The notes under the pieces are model-generated. The model was given only the letters and a program-made list of their open reading frames with translations, was not told where the DNA came from and searched no databases. Below are positions 40,825 to 49,549 of a DNA stretch of 64,000 bases, piece after piece (positions within the stretch are counted from its first letter, which is position 1; every line of letters starts with the position of its first letter). The translations under genes were made by a program, and so were the position numbers. Origin of the DNA: Curtobacterium sp. 9128 (GTDB lineage: Bacteria; Actinomycetota; Actinomycetes; Actinomycetales; Microbacteriaceae); the NCBI RefSeq assembly GCF_007673775.1, contig NZ_VEAF01000003.1, positions 492,989 through 556,988 on the forward strand. Reading direction: 5' to 3'.

Positions 40825-41628
40825 ATGACGAACGAGCCGGACGACGCCACGTCCCCGCCAGCACCCACCACGTTCGGCCACGACGTCCGGACCTGGCGGT
40901 CCCGGTCCGGCAAGCGCCTCGCGCACGCCCACCGTCGCGTCGCGGAACGGACCAGCGCCCGGACGGCGTCGGTCCTCGGCCTCGTCGTCGGCGGAGTCGT
41001 CGTCGCGACGAGCACCGCCGGCGCGATCGCCGTCTACGACGACGTCACCGGCCGATCCGGGGTCCAGCGACTGGACCGCCCGGCGCTCCGCCTCGGCAAG
41101 CGCCTGCGTTCACCTGCGGTCAACACGGCGGCCGGCGGGATCGCCTACGGGTTCGGACCCGTCGGCATGCCGCTGCTGACCCTCGCCACCGGGACCGCGC
41201 TGTCCGTGCGGGCACGGAAGGTGACCCCGTTCGCGTTCGTCGCCGCCGCCGGTGGAGGCTCGCTCCTGATGACCCTGCTCGGCAAGCGGGTCGTGCACCG
41301 CAACCGGCCACCCCGGCGCGACGCCACACCGCCCTACGAGCACTCCCCGTCCTTCCCCTCCGGCCACACGATCAACGCCGCCTCCGTCGCCGCCGTGGTC
41401 GCCTACCTGCTCGTGCTGCAGCAGCGTCGCCGCGGCGGCGAGGTCGCGGTCACCGCGGGCGCCGGCGCGACCATCGCCGCCGTCGGGGCGTCGCGCGTGC
41501 TGCTCGGCGCGCACTGGTTCACCGACGTCGTCATGGGTTGGACCAGCGGGCTCGGGTGGGCGGCGGCCGTGATCACCACCCATCGACTCCACCTCGCGAC
41601 GAAGCACGCCGTCACACCGGAGCGCTGA
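40825..41628 (+). CDS. PAP2 family phosphatase
   Basis: A 267-residue membrane phosphatase. The three acid-phosphatase motifs are present: KRVVHRNRPPR, PSFPSGHTINA and SRVLLGAHWFTDVVMGW, with the catalytic histidines in the last two. About five helices follow a basic N-terminus. Likely substrates are lipid or polyprenyl phosphates at the outer membrane face. It ends five bases from the convergent end of the small membrane gene of the cell-wall cluster. Confidence 0.88.
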   Translation: MTNEPDDATSPPAPTTFGHDVRTWRSRSGKRLAHAHRRVAERTSARTASVLGLVVGGVVVATSTAGAIAVYDDVTGRSGVQRLDRPALRLGKRLRSPAVNTAAGGIAYGFGPVGMPLLTLATGTALSVRARKVTPFAFVAAAGGGSLLMTLLGKRVVHRNRPPRRDATPPYEHSPSFPSGHTINAASVAAVVAYLLVLQQRRRGGEVAVTAGAGATIAAVGASRVLLGAHWFTDVVMGWTSGLGWAAAVITTHRLHLATKHAVTPER

Positions 41629-41633
41629 GGCAC

Positions 41634-42008
41634 TCAGCCGAACACCCGGACCACGACGCTCACCTGGACGGCCACCGCGATCTGGACCGGCAGCGCCGCG
41701 AGCGCGACCCATCCGAGACCCTGTCGTGGCCCCCGCTGTGCGAAGAGCACGGCGGCCAGCACCCCGCAGAGGACGTCGAGCAGCGGCCACGCGAGCAGGG
41801 CGGGCACCTCCACCGCCGGGACGGTCGCGCAGTACACCTCGCACGTGGTCGGCGTGGTGATCGCGTTGTGCAAGTCGATCAGGAACGCGGCGGTCGACAG
41901 CACCAGGGCGAGGACCGTCAGCATCCTCGGCAGCGTGCGGCGCAGGCTCCGTCGCCGAGACGGGGGCGGCGCCGCCCACACGATCGGGTCCCCTCCGGAG
42001 GACGTCAC
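41634..42008 (-). CDS. Small membrane protein of the cell-wall cluster
   Basis: A 124-residue protein with three helices (MLTVLALVLSTAAFLIDLHN, LLAWPLLDVLCGVLAAVLFA, LGWVALAALPVQIAVAVQVSV) and a loop with two Cys (TCEVYC) that may face outside. The GTG start overlaps the ligase stop (GTGA), so it is the last gene of the VanY-racemase-ligase operon. No family is recognised. Confidence 0.75.
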   Translation of the reverse strand: MTSSGGDPIVWAAPPPSRRRSLRRTLPRMLTVLALVLSTAAFLIDLHNAITTPTTCEVYCATVPAVEVPALLAWPLLDVLCGVLAAVLFAQRGPRQGLGWVALAALPVQIAVAVQVSVVVRVFG

Positions 42009-43021
42009 GGTGTCCCGTCCCCGGCATCCTCGGCCATGTCGGAGTGCAGTGGCTCGAGCACCGAGGCGACCACCTCGTCCACGAGCCCCACGAACCCGAG
42101 GCCGACGGCGGCGAACATCCGCGGGACCTGGGACTGCTCGGTGAAGCCCGGCGTGGTGTTCACCTCGTTGAGCAGGACACCGTCGTCGGTCACGAAGAAG
42201 TCGAACCGAGCGACGCCGACGCAGCCGAGCGCGTCGTACAGCGTCTCGGACACCGCCGACAGGGCCACACTCCGGTCCGGAGCGACGTCGGCCGGGATCC
42301 GGAAGCGTGCCGAACCGTCGTACTTCTGCGTCCGGTCGAAGACGGAGCCGGATCCGATCTCGACCTCGAGCGGGGCACCGGTGCGGAGCGTCCCCGTCCG
42401 GTCGCGGAACACTGCGACGTCGACCTCCCGGCCGCTGACGAACGACTCCGCGAGCACCGTGCGTCCGGCGGCGCGCGCTCGCCGCACGGCCGCGGGGAGT
42501 TCGTCGCGACGCCGGACCACGGACACGCCGTTGCTGGAGCCGGCCGACGTCGGCTTGACGACGAGCGGGGGAGCGAGTGCGACGGTGCGGACGGTGTCCT
42601 CGGCGGGGAGCGCCGCATCGAGCAGCTCGGCCGGCGCCGTGGCGATGCCGAGCGCGTCGGCGAGGAGCTTCATCACCCACTTGTCCGCGGCGATCGCGCC
42701 CGCGCGCACCGGGGACCCGACGTGGGGCACGCCGATCAGGTCGAGCAGGCCGGCGACGGAGCCGTCCTCGCCGTGCGCGCCGTGGAGCAGCGGGAAGGCG
42801 GCGTCGCAGGCGGTCAACGCACCGACCGCCTCGGACGGCGTCCATGACCGGTGATCGTGCCAGGACCAGCGACCGTCCCGTCCGACCGTCATCGGGACCG
42901 GATCGTGCCCGGCTGCTCGCAGCGCCCGGGTGACCGCCGCAGCCGAGGCCGTCGAGATGTCGTGTTCGTCGTTCGCGCCGCCGCCGATGACGGCGATCCG
43001 GCGCGGGGTGCTGCGGGTCAT
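42005..43021 (-). CDS. D-alanine-D-alanine ligase family enzyme
   Basis: A 338-residue ATP-grasp ligase. RRIAVIGGGANDEHDISTAS and FPLLHGAHGEDGSVAGLLDL define the N-terminal domain, VVKPTSAGSSNGVSVV the ATP-grasp centre, and LLNEVNTTPGFT the metal-binding end. The omega-loop region reads FDRTQKYDGSARF, nearer to Ddl and D-Ala-D-Ser ligases than to the VanA type in my reading. The ATG overlaps the racemase stop (ATGA). It makes D-Ala-D-Ala, or D-Ala-D-Ser if the racemase supplies D-Ser. A housekeeping ddl presumably exists elsewhere. Confidence 0.9.
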   Translation of the reverse strand: MTRSTPRRIAVIGGGANDEHDISTASAAAVTRALRAAGHDPVPMTVGRDGRWSWHDHRSWTPSEAVGALTACDAAFPLLHGAHGEDGSVAGLLDLIGVPHVGSPVRAGAIAADKWVMKLLADALGIATAPAELLDAALPAEDTVRTVALAPPLVVKPTSAGSSNGVSVVRRRDELPAAVRRARAAGRTVLAESFVSGREVDVAVFRDRTGTLRTGAPLEVEIGSGSVFDRTQKYDGSARFRIPADVAPDRSVALSAVSETLYDALGCVGVARFDFFVTDDGVLLNEVNTTPGFTEQSQVPRMFAAVGLGFVGLVDEVVASVLEPLHSDMAEDAGDGTP

Positions 43022-44142
43022 GCTGCTCCGTCCCCGGTCGTCGTGCGGTGGACCCGGGCGACGCGCGTCCCGACGCCGGTGAGGATCTCGTGGGGGATCG
43101 TCCCCGACCACGCGGCCCACTCCGCGACCGTCGGTGCGTCGTCGGTGCCGGTCCCGAACACCACGACACGTTCTCCCGGAGTCAGCAGGTCCGCCCCCGT
43201 GTCCACGACGATGCTGTCCATCGAGATCCGCCCGATGATCCGCCGTCGACGGCCGCGGACGGCGACCTCGGCCCGGTGCGAGGCGGCGCGCGGGAGTCCG
43301 TCACCGTAGCCGACGGGGAGGACGGCCAGGTTCGTGTCGCCCTCCGTCACGTCGACGCCGCCGTAGCCGATCCGGACGCCGCGCGCCGCGGGGCGTGACG
43401 ACACGACGGTCGTCCTGAGCGAGAGCGCCGGACGGAGCCGGTCCGTCGTGCCCGACGGGTCGATGCCGAACAGGCCGGCGCCGATGCGGTGCACGTCGAA
43501 CCCTGCGCCGACCCCGGTCAGGGTCGCTGCGGTCGCGGCGAGGTGCGTCACGAGCGGGCCGAGACCACGGCGACGTGCGGTGCGCACGGCGTTGTCGAAG
43601 AGCATCCGCTCCCGCGTGTTCCGGTCGTCGTCCGGTTCGTCGGCGGCGGACATGTGCCCCATCACCCCGGTCACCCGGACCGCTCCGGCTCCCTGGAACT
43701 CGCGCGCGAGGTCGCAGAGGGCGGGCCAAGCGGCCGTCGGGCACCCCTCACGCGCCATCCCGACGTCGACGTGCAGGTGCACGCGCGCGGTCCGACCGGT
43801 GCTCCGGGCGGCACCGGCCACGGCGGCGAGCACCCGCGGGTCGGCGACGGCGAGGGTGACGTCGGCTCGGACGGCCGTCGCGAAGTCGGCATCCGGGGTG
43901 TTCAGCCAACTGAGCACGGGCGCGCTGGTGCCCGCGGCTCTGATGGCGAGTGCCTCGTCGACGCTGGTGACGCCGACGGACCGCGCCCCTGCCTCCAGGA
44001 CGGACCGGACGACGGGACCATGACCGAAGCCGTCCGCCTTCAACACCGCCATCACGCGGCCGCCCGTCAGGGCGGTGAAGAACGCGGTGTTCGCGCGGAC
44101 GGCGTCGTCGTGGACCACCAGTTCCGACGCCGGATGCGTCAT
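43018..44142 (-). CDS. Alanine/serine racemase
   Basis: A 374-residue fold-III PLP racemase. VMAVLKADGFGHG carries the PLP Lys, HVDVGMAREG and ATAATL follow, FDVHRIGAGLFGIDP is a family block, and RISMDSIVVDTG holds the second active-site region, preceded by VGYGDGLPRAASHR. No membrane domain is present, unlike VanT. The ATG overlaps the VanY-like stop and its own stop overlaps the ligase start. It supplies D-alanine or possibly D-serine to the ligase. Confidence 0.9.
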   Translation of the reverse strand: MTHPASELVVHDDAVRANTAFFTALTGGRVMAVLKADGFGHGPVVRSVLEAGARSVGVTSVDEALAIRAAGTSAPVLSWLNTPDADFATAVRADVTLAVADPRVLAAVAGAARSTGRTARVHLHVDVGMAREGCPTAAWPALCDLAREFQGAGAVRVTGVMGHMSAADEPDDDRNTRERMLFDNAVRTARRRGLGPLVTHLAATAATLTGVGAGFDVHRIGAGLFGIDPSGTTDRLRPALSLRTTVVSSRPAARGVRIGYGGVDVTEGDTNLAVLPVGYGDGLPRAASHRAEVAVRGRRRRIIGRISMDSIVVDTGADLLTPGERVVVFGTGTDDAPTVAEWAAWSGTIPHEILTGVGTRVARVHRTTTGDGAA

Positions 44143-44783
44143 CGCTGCATCCGCGGGTCGTCGGTGGGGTCCCAGTACTTCCGCGGGCACCCGTCCTGCG
44201 GCGAGTTCGGCCGGAGTTCGAAGTGCCAGGCCTCGTTGTCGTAGATCTGGCACAGGCCGTAGCGCGCGCCGTGCTCCTGCAACCAGGCTGCGGCGTCCCA
44301 GTCGCCGACGTCGATCGCGGCGCCCTGCACGTGCAGGGACGTCGCCGGGGTCGACACCCAGCGTGCGGCTTCCGCTCGTGAGCCGTACTCGGCGACGGCG
44401 TCGTCGAACAGGCGTTCCTGGAGCGCGGGGGAACGCCAGCCGCTGTTCACGACGAACCGGGTCCCGTCCCGTTCCGCGTCCCGGGCCGCGTCCCGTACCG
44501 CCTGCAGCAGGTCGGGTCGGAGCCGGGTGACCGCCGGAACGTCGTCGAAGACCGAGGTCCCGGCGGGGACTGCACCGTCGGAGACCCCGGGGCTGCCGGA
44601 ACCCGTCCCGGGCGACGCGGAGCCGGTCCGGCCGATGCCGGTGACGGCGTCCGGGACGAGGGCGAGCGCGGTGCCCACGGCGCCGAGCGCGGCGAGCAGG
44701 ATCAGGGCGAGCAGGATCGGCAGGAGCAGGCGCGTCCGTCGATGACGGCGGATCCGGCCGGAGGCGGTGTCACTGGAGAGCAT
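44139..44783 (-). CDS. VanY-type D,D-carboxypeptidase
   Basis: A 214-residue membrane-anchored peptidase. One helix (LLLPILLALILLAALGAVGTA), a Gly/Ser linker, then an M15B domain: FVVNSGWRSPALQERLF, TSLHVQGAAIDVGD with zinc-binding His and Asp, and NEAWHFELRP with the catalytic Glu and third ligand. VanY enzymes remove the terminal D-residue of peptidoglycan precursors. First gene of a four-gene coupled operon and divergent from an OmpR/kinase pair, as in van-like clusters. Confidence 0.9.
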   Translation of the reverse strand: MLSSDTASGRIRRHRRTRLLLPILLALILLAALGAVGTALALVPDAVTGIGRTGSASPGTGSGSPGVSDGAVPAGTSVFDDVPAVTRLRPDLLQAVRDAARDAERDGTRFVVNSGWRSPALQERLFDDAVAEYGSRAEAARWVSTPATSLHVQGAAIDVGDWDAAAWLQEHGARYGLCQIYDNEAWHFELRPNSPQDGCPRKYWDPTDDPRMQR

Positions 44784-44857
44784 GCGACCAGTGCACCGGA
44801 GCCGGTGTTCCCGGAGCGTCGGCATTTCTGCATACACGGACGACACGTCGTCCCGCC

Positions 44858-44863
44858 TAGCAT
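44858..44863 (+). promoter_or_regulatory. -10 of leaderless response-regulator gene
   Basis: TAGCAT lies seven bases before the GTG at 44871. No strong -35 is visible, so activation by the regulator itself is possible. Confidence 0.5.
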
Positions 44864-44870
44864 CGGTGCC

Positions 44871-45551
44871 GTGCGCGTGCTGATCCTCGAGGACGAACCC
44901 CTGCTGGCCGGGGCGATCCGGGACGGCCTGCGGCTGGACGCCATCGCCGCGGACGTCGCCCTGGACGGGGACACCGCGCTCGAGCTCCTCGCGGTCAACG
45001 AGTACGACGTCGCGGTGCTCGACCGGGACGTACCCGGGCCGTCGGGCGACGAGGTCGCGGCGCACCTGCTCGCCAGCGACGCCGGGACGCCCGTGCTGAT
45101 GCTGACGGCGGCGAGCCGGCTCGACGACAAGGCGACGGGGTTCGCCGCGGGCGCCGACGACTACCTCACGAAGCCGTTCGAGCTCCGCGAGCTGGTCCTC
45201 CGGATCCGCGCGCTCGACCGTCGCCGACCACAGCGACGTCCGCCGGTGCTCGAACTCGCCGGGATCCGACTCGACCCCTTCCGTCGCGAGGTGTTCCGCG
45301 ACGGCCGGTACGTCGGGCTGACCCGGAAGCAGTTCGCCGTGCTCGAGGTGCTGCTGCAGGCGGCGGGCGGGGTGGTCAGTGCCGAGCAGCTCCTCGAACG
45401 CGCGTGGGACGAGAACGCCGACCCGTTCACGAACGCCGTGCGGATCACGATGTCGGCGCTGCGGCGGCGGCTCGGTGAACCGTGGGTGATCAGCACCGTC
45501 CCCGGTGTCGGGTACCGCATCGACGTGCCCGCCGCCGGCGAGGAGGACTGA
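44871..45551 (+). CDS. OmpR-family response regulator, VanR-like
   Basis: A 226-residue regulator. Receiver: VRVLILEDEPLLAGAIRDGL, phospho-Asp in VAVLDRDVPGPSGDE, Thr in MLTAASR, Lys in YLTKPFELREL. DNA-binding winged helix: LTRKQFAVLEVLLQAAGGVV and ITMSALRRRLGEPWVISTVP then GVGYRI. The GTG start fits a leaderless transcript. It precedes a histidine kinase and is divergent from the VanY-racemase-ligase operon, its likely target. Confidence 0.9.
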   Translation: MRVLILEDEPLLAGAIRDGLRLDAIAADVALDGDTALELLAVNEYDVAVLDRDVPGPSGDEVAAHLLASDAGTPVLMLTAASRLDDKATGFAAGADDYLTKPFELRELVLRIRALDRRRPQRRPPVLELAGIRLDPFRREVFRDGRYVGLTRKQFAVLEVLLQAAGGVVSAEQLLERAWDENADPFTNAVRITMSALRRRLGEPWVISTVPGVGYRIDVPAAGEED

Positions 45552-45553
45552 CC

Positions 45554-46642
45554 GTGCGGGACCGCCGACCCGGTGTGAGCGTCCGTCTGCGCCTCACCGC
45601 GAGCTACGCCGCCGTGGTGGTCGTCGTCGGCACCCTCGTCCTCGCCGTCGTATGGCTGTTCCTGCTCCGCTACGTGCCCGTCGGCAACCTGAGCAGTGAG
45701 TACGGACACGCGCCGGACCGGAACGACCTGGTCCGTGCATTCGTGCCACCCGCCGCTGCGATGCTCGTCGCACTGCTCGTCGGCGGTCTCCTGGGCGGCT
45801 GGTGGCTCGCCGGACGGATGCTCGCACCCCTTGCCCGCCTGACGCGGGCGACGCAGGCGATCGCCTCGGGTGCACTGGACCACCGTGTCGACCTCCCGGG
45901 ACGCCGTGACGAGTTCCGGACCCTCGCGGACTCGTTCGACGGCATGGTCGACCGGCTCGCCGCCCAGGTGGTCGAGCAGCAGCGGTTCGCTGCCAACGCC
46001 TCGCACGAACTGCGGACGCCGCTCGCGACGACCCGGGCGCTCCTCGACGTCGCCGCGCGCACCCCCGATCGTGACCCGTCCGAGTTGGTCGCGCGACTCC
46101 GGAGCGTGAACGACCGCGCAGTCGCGTTGACCGAGTCGCTGCTGCTGTTGGCCCGGTCCGGGGCGCACGTCCCGGACGGAGCGGTCGTCGACCTGGCGCT
46201 CTTCGCCGAGGAGGCGATCGAGGACGCGCTGGACGGCGCGGCGGCACGCGGTGTCCGACTCCGCCACGACGTCGCGACCGCACCGGTGCGTGGTTCGGCG
46301 AGCCTCCTGCAGCAGCTCCTGACCAACCTCGTGCAGAACGCGGTCCGGCACAACGTCGGCGACGGTCAGGGTGGTTGGGTCCTCGTCAGGACGGGGACGA
46401 CGAACGGCACGGTCCGGGTCGAGGTCGAGAACTCGGGCCCGGTGGTCCCGGACGACGTGGTCGCCACGCTCACGGAACCGTTCCAGCGCGGCTCCGGTCG
46501 TCGACACGATGACGATGCCGGCGTCGGACTCGGGCTCGCCATCGTCGACCGGATCGTGTCGTCGCACGGCGGTGTCCTCACGATCCGGGCCCGTGCCGAC
46601 GGCGGCCTGTCCGTGACCGTCGTGTTCGCGGCGGTCCCCTGA
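45554..46642 (+). CDS. Sensor histidine kinase, VanS-like
   Basis: A 362-residue kinase with two helices (AAVVVVVGTLVLAVVWLFLL and AAAMLVALLVGGLLGGWWLA) enclosing only a short outside loop, a HAMP domain (LAPLARLTRATQAIASGALD), the H-box ASHELRTPLATTRALLDVA, and ATPase motifs NLVQNAVRHN and GVGLGLAIVDRI. The GTG start follows the regulator stop by two bases with GGAGGA upstream. The short sensor loop suggests membrane or cell-wall stress sensing. Partner of the preceding regulator. Confidence 0.9.
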   Translation: MRDRRPGVSVRLRLTASYAAVVVVVGTLVLAVVWLFLLRYVPVGNLSSEYGHAPDRNDLVRAFVPPAAAMLVALLVGGLLGGWWLAGRMLAPLARLTRATQAIASGALDHRVDLPGRRDEFRTLADSFDGMVDRLAAQVVEQQRFAANASHELRTPLATTRALLDVAARTPDRDPSELVARLRSVNDRAVALTESLLLLARSGAHVPDGAVVDLALFAEEAIEDALDGAAARGVRLRHDVATAPVRGSASLLQQLLTNLVQNAVRHNVGDGQGGWVLVRTGTTNGTVRVEVENSGPVVPDDVVATLTEPFQRGSGRRHDDDAGVGLGLAIVDRIVSSHGGVLTIRARADGGLSVTVVFAAVP

Positions 46643-46659
46643 GGGGGAAGGAGCGGCGT

Positions 46660-48111
46660 TCAGCCGTTCCAGGCGTCCCGCACGGTCGGACCCAGGCGCG
46701 AGCGCGTCTCGTCCTCCGCGGCCGGTGACCGAGGCTCGTCGACCGTCATCGTGCCGCCGTGCAGGGTGAGCTGCCCCGCCGAGGCCGCGGAGTCCTCGCC
46801 CCGGAGCCCGACCTGCAGGCGCGTCCCGTCCGGCAGGACGGGCTTGAGTGCGGCCACGAGCGCCGGGACCTCGTCGACCCCGCTGACCGTGACGGTGACC
46901 GAGGCGTTCGTCGCGAACAGCGCGGCCCGCGCCGGCTGGAAGTCCGGCAGCTGCGCGGCCACCCGCACCGCGTCGACGAACCGCGCCGGAGACCCCCGGA
47001 TCAGCAGGCCGTCGTCACCACGGTCCTCCAGCGCGGCCGCGGAGGAGGCGACCTCGATCGTCCCCATGGAGGTCGCCGGTGACGCGGCGACCAACGCAGC
47101 GGCGGTCGCGAGTGCAGTGTCCGTCCCGGTCGCGGTGACCGACAGCCAGGCCGGCTTCTCGGTGATCGCGGTGACGCCGTCCCGTGTCGCGACGGCGGCG
47201 AGCCGGTCGACCTCCGTGAAGGCGCTCGGTCCTGGCCGCTCGCCCGGATCGCCGGAGTCGTCCTTCGTCACGATCCCGCCGTCGACGACCGCAACGGCGT
47301 CGGGGGCGGTCCGGGTCACGACCGCCGTGGCGGCCGGCACGTCGGCGAGGTCGCGCACGTGCAGGTGGACCCGTCCTGGGCGGACCTCGGCGGCGGTCAC
47401 CGGGTACGCCGCCTGTACCTGCCGGAACGCCTCCACCTCGGCGGTCGGGTCGCCCCGGGTGGCGTCGGCGGTGTCGCCGGTCTCGGCGATGGTGAAGTCG
47501 GGGTGGTAGCGGTCGACGACGTCGGCCGGCGCAGCGTTCCACGCCTCGGCGGAGACCTCGACCTCGTCCCACCCGGAGTCGGCACCGGCCTGCCGGACGG
47601 CGTCCCACCCGGCGACGAGGTCGGCCGGCTTCCCGACCGTCAGCACGATGGACGGGGTGGGCTGCACCGTGCCGGGCGCCGTGGGCGACTGCACGTCGCC
47701 ACCGATCCACCGGTCGTCGTGCCGCAGACCGTCGACGACCGCCAACTGCCGGGCGTTCAGCACCGCGGTGCTCCGGACCGGGAACCGGTACCCGTCCGCC
47801 TCGATGCTCGCGGTCGTCGAGTGGCGACCGTGCACCCAGCGCCCGACGGCGTCGGTGAGGTCGTGCAGCGCCGTGTCGGACAGGTGGTCGTCGGTGACGA
47901 CGGTGGCGCTCGCCGTGCCGGCGAACGGGAGGTTGTTCGTCCCGTTCGCCCGGACGGACGCGACACCGTCGATGCGCGACAGTGCGGACTCGGCCTCGTC
48001 CGCAGCGGCCGAACCGGCGTCGACGTGCATCGAGCAGCCGGACAGCAGCAGCGTCGCGGCCACGACGCCCGCCGCGATGCCGATCGGAGTACGCCGTTCC
48101 CCCCTGCGCAT
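46660..48111 (-). CDS. Large lipoprotein of unknown function
   Basis: A 483-residue secreted lipoprotein. The signal ends LLLSGCSMH. The rest contains repeated alpha/beta units of about 80 residues that each start near a VDGLRH, VRDLADVPA or VRVAAQLPDF helix, giving a repetitive architecture. No enzyme motif is seen. It stands alone, convergent with the VanS-like kinase gene. Confidence 0.78.
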   Translation of the reverse strand: MRRGERRTPIGIAAGVVAATLLLSGCSMHVDAGSAAADEAESALSRIDGVASVRANGTNNLPFAGTASATVVTDDHLSDTALHDLTDAVGRWVHGRHSTTASIEADGYRFPVRSTAVLNARQLAVVDGLRHDDRWIGGDVQSPTAPGTVQPTPSIVLTVGKPADLVAGWDAVRQAGADSGWDEVEVSAEAWNAAPADVVDRYHPDFTIAETGDTADATRGDPTAEVEAFRQVQAAYPVTAAEVRPGRVHLHVRDLADVPAATAVVTRTAPDAVAVVDGGIVTKDDSGDPGERPGPSAFTEVDRLAAVATRDGVTAITEKPAWLSVTATGTDTALATAAALVAASPATSMGTIEVASSAAALEDRGDDGLLIRGSPARFVDAVRVAAQLPDFQPARAALFATNASVTVTVSGVDEVPALVAALKPVLPDGTRLQVGLRGEDSAASAGQLTLHGGTMTVDEPRSPAAEDETRSRLGPTVRDAWNG

Positions 48112-48200
48112 GGACGGAGCGTACCGCAGGCGCGTGCCGTGGCCCAGGCCAGCGCGAGGGCTCCGCCGCCGGGTCACGCCGCCCGGACAGCGCCACCGCG

Positions 48201-48539
48201 TCACGCTGCGCCGAACACCGCCGGCGCCGAGTCCCGACCACCGTCCCACCCCGTCGCGCCAGCGGCCACCGCGGCCGGCAGGACCTCGGGGGCGCTGGAC
48301 CCGTCACAGACCACCCGGACGCCGAGCGACCGGCTGACCCGCACGATCGACGCGATCCCGGCGCCGTCCGACGCGGGGACCCCGGCGACGAGGAGCACGT
48401 CGGGCAGCGGGGTGAAGGCGCCGAGGGCCGCTCCCCAGCTGTCGACGTGCAGGAGCGCCCTGCAATACTGCTCGGTGACGAGCCACTCGTACCGCTCCGG
48501 GCGTGGATGCGCGTCCAGGACGACCAGCGTGCCGCTCAC
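48201..48539 (-). CDS. Degenerate receiver-like protein
   Basis: A 112-residue protein with the alternating strand-helix pattern of a receiver domain (LVVLDAHPRPERYEWLVTEQ, PDVLLVAGVPASDG, VRVVCDGSS, AVAAGATGWDG). The phospho-acceptor position in DVLLVAGVP is not Asp and the conserved Lys is absent. It is divergent from a full response regulator. It could be an inactive receiver-like adaptor. Confidence 0.55.
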   Translation of the reverse strand: MSGTLVVLDAHPRPERYEWLVTEQYCRALLHVDSWGAALGAFTPLPDVLLVAGVPASDGAGIASIVRVSRSLGVRVVCDGSSAPEVLPAAVAAGATGWDGGRDSAPAVFGAA

Positions 48540-48574
48540 GGGTGACCACCGCGGCGGGGGAGGGGAGCACCATC

Positions 48575-49513
48575 GTGACCGACACCGGACAGGACCGACG
48601 GGTCGCCGTCGTCATCGAGGACGACCTCGACATCCGCTACCTGCTCGAGCAGGTGCTCATGCAGGCGGGCTTCTCCACCGTCAGCACCGGCAACGGTGAG
48701 GACGGCGTCCGCGCGGTCCTGGCGCACGACCCCGTGGTGACGACGCTCGACGTGTCCCTGCCCGGCATCGACGGGTTCGAGGTCGCACGGCGTATCCGTG
48801 CGACCAGCAACACCTACATCGTGATGATCTCGGCGATGGGCGAGGAGATCGACGTCCTCCAGGGCCTCGAGGCGGGCGCCGACGACTACCTCGTGAAGCC
48901 CTTCCGGCCGCGCGAGCTCCGCGCCCGACTCGGCGCGATGCTCCGGCGTCCGCGCGTCGTGGAGACCCCGGTCGAGCCGGCGGACGTCGTGCAGCCGACC
49001 GCCGCGTCCGGCGCCACCGTCCAGCTGCCACAGGCCGGCGTCGCGGAGCCGAGCCCGGCCTCCGTCCCGTCCGTCCCGGCTCCGCAGACCCCGCCGGTCG
49101 CGCCCGCCGTCGACACCCCGCCGTCCGCGCCGGAGGCGGCGGACGCACCCGACACGGACGGTGACGAGTGGGTCCGGCACAACGGTCTGGCCATCGACCA
49201 GGAGGCTCGGCTCGTCCGGGTGGACGGCGCTGCGGTCGAGCTGACCAAGACCGAGTTCGACCTCATCGCCACCCTGGTCAGCACGCGTCGCCGCGTGCGG
49301 TCGAAGGCCGACCTGGCGCTGACCGTCCGGAACGACACGTACGTCTCCACGCACTACATCGGCGACGCCGACCGGCGGAACGTCGAGGTGCACATGGCGA
49401 ACCTCCGCCGGAAGCTCCACGACGACGCGAACGCGCCACGGTTCATCGTGACGGTCCGGGGTGTCGGGTACCGGCTGACCGGTCCGGGCGACCCCGGGTA
49501 CGTCGCGGAGTGA
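48575..49513 (+). CDS. OmpR-family response regulator with long linker
   Basis: A 312-residue regulator. Receiver: VAVVIEDDLDIRYLLEQVLM, phospho-Asp in TLDVSLPGIDG, MISAMGEE, Lys in YLVKPFRPREL. A Pro/Ala/Val-rich linker of about 75 residues follows, then a winged helix (LTKTEFDLIATLVSTRRRVR and EVHMANLRRKLHDDANAPRF). The linker is several times the usual length. GTG start after GGGGAG. No kinase is adjacent; an orphan hybrid-free kinase lies at 52524-54113. Confidence 0.88.
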   Translation: MTDTGQDRRVAVVIEDDLDIRYLLEQVLMQAGFSTVSTGNGEDGVRAVLAHDPVVTTLDVSLPGIDGFEVARRIRATSNTYIVMISAMGEEIDVLQGLEAGADDYLVKPFRPRELRARLGAMLRRPRVVETPVEPADVVQPTAASGATVQLPQAGVAEPSPASVPSVPAPQTPPVAPAVDTPPSAPEAADAPDTDGDEWVRHNGLAIDQEARLVRVDGAAVELTKTEFDLIATLVSTRRRVRSKADLALTVRNDTYVSTHYIGDADRRNVEVHMANLRRKLHDDANAPRFIVTVRGVGYRLTGPGDPGYVAE

Positions 49514-49549
49514 GCGGCTGCGTCGTTGCGGAGGTCTGGATGGCATCCG

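Noticed and set aside
41634..46642. A genuine vancomycin resistance operon
   Set aside because: vanH/vanX or vanXY and the membrane VanT domain are missing; similarity of layout is not proof of resistance.
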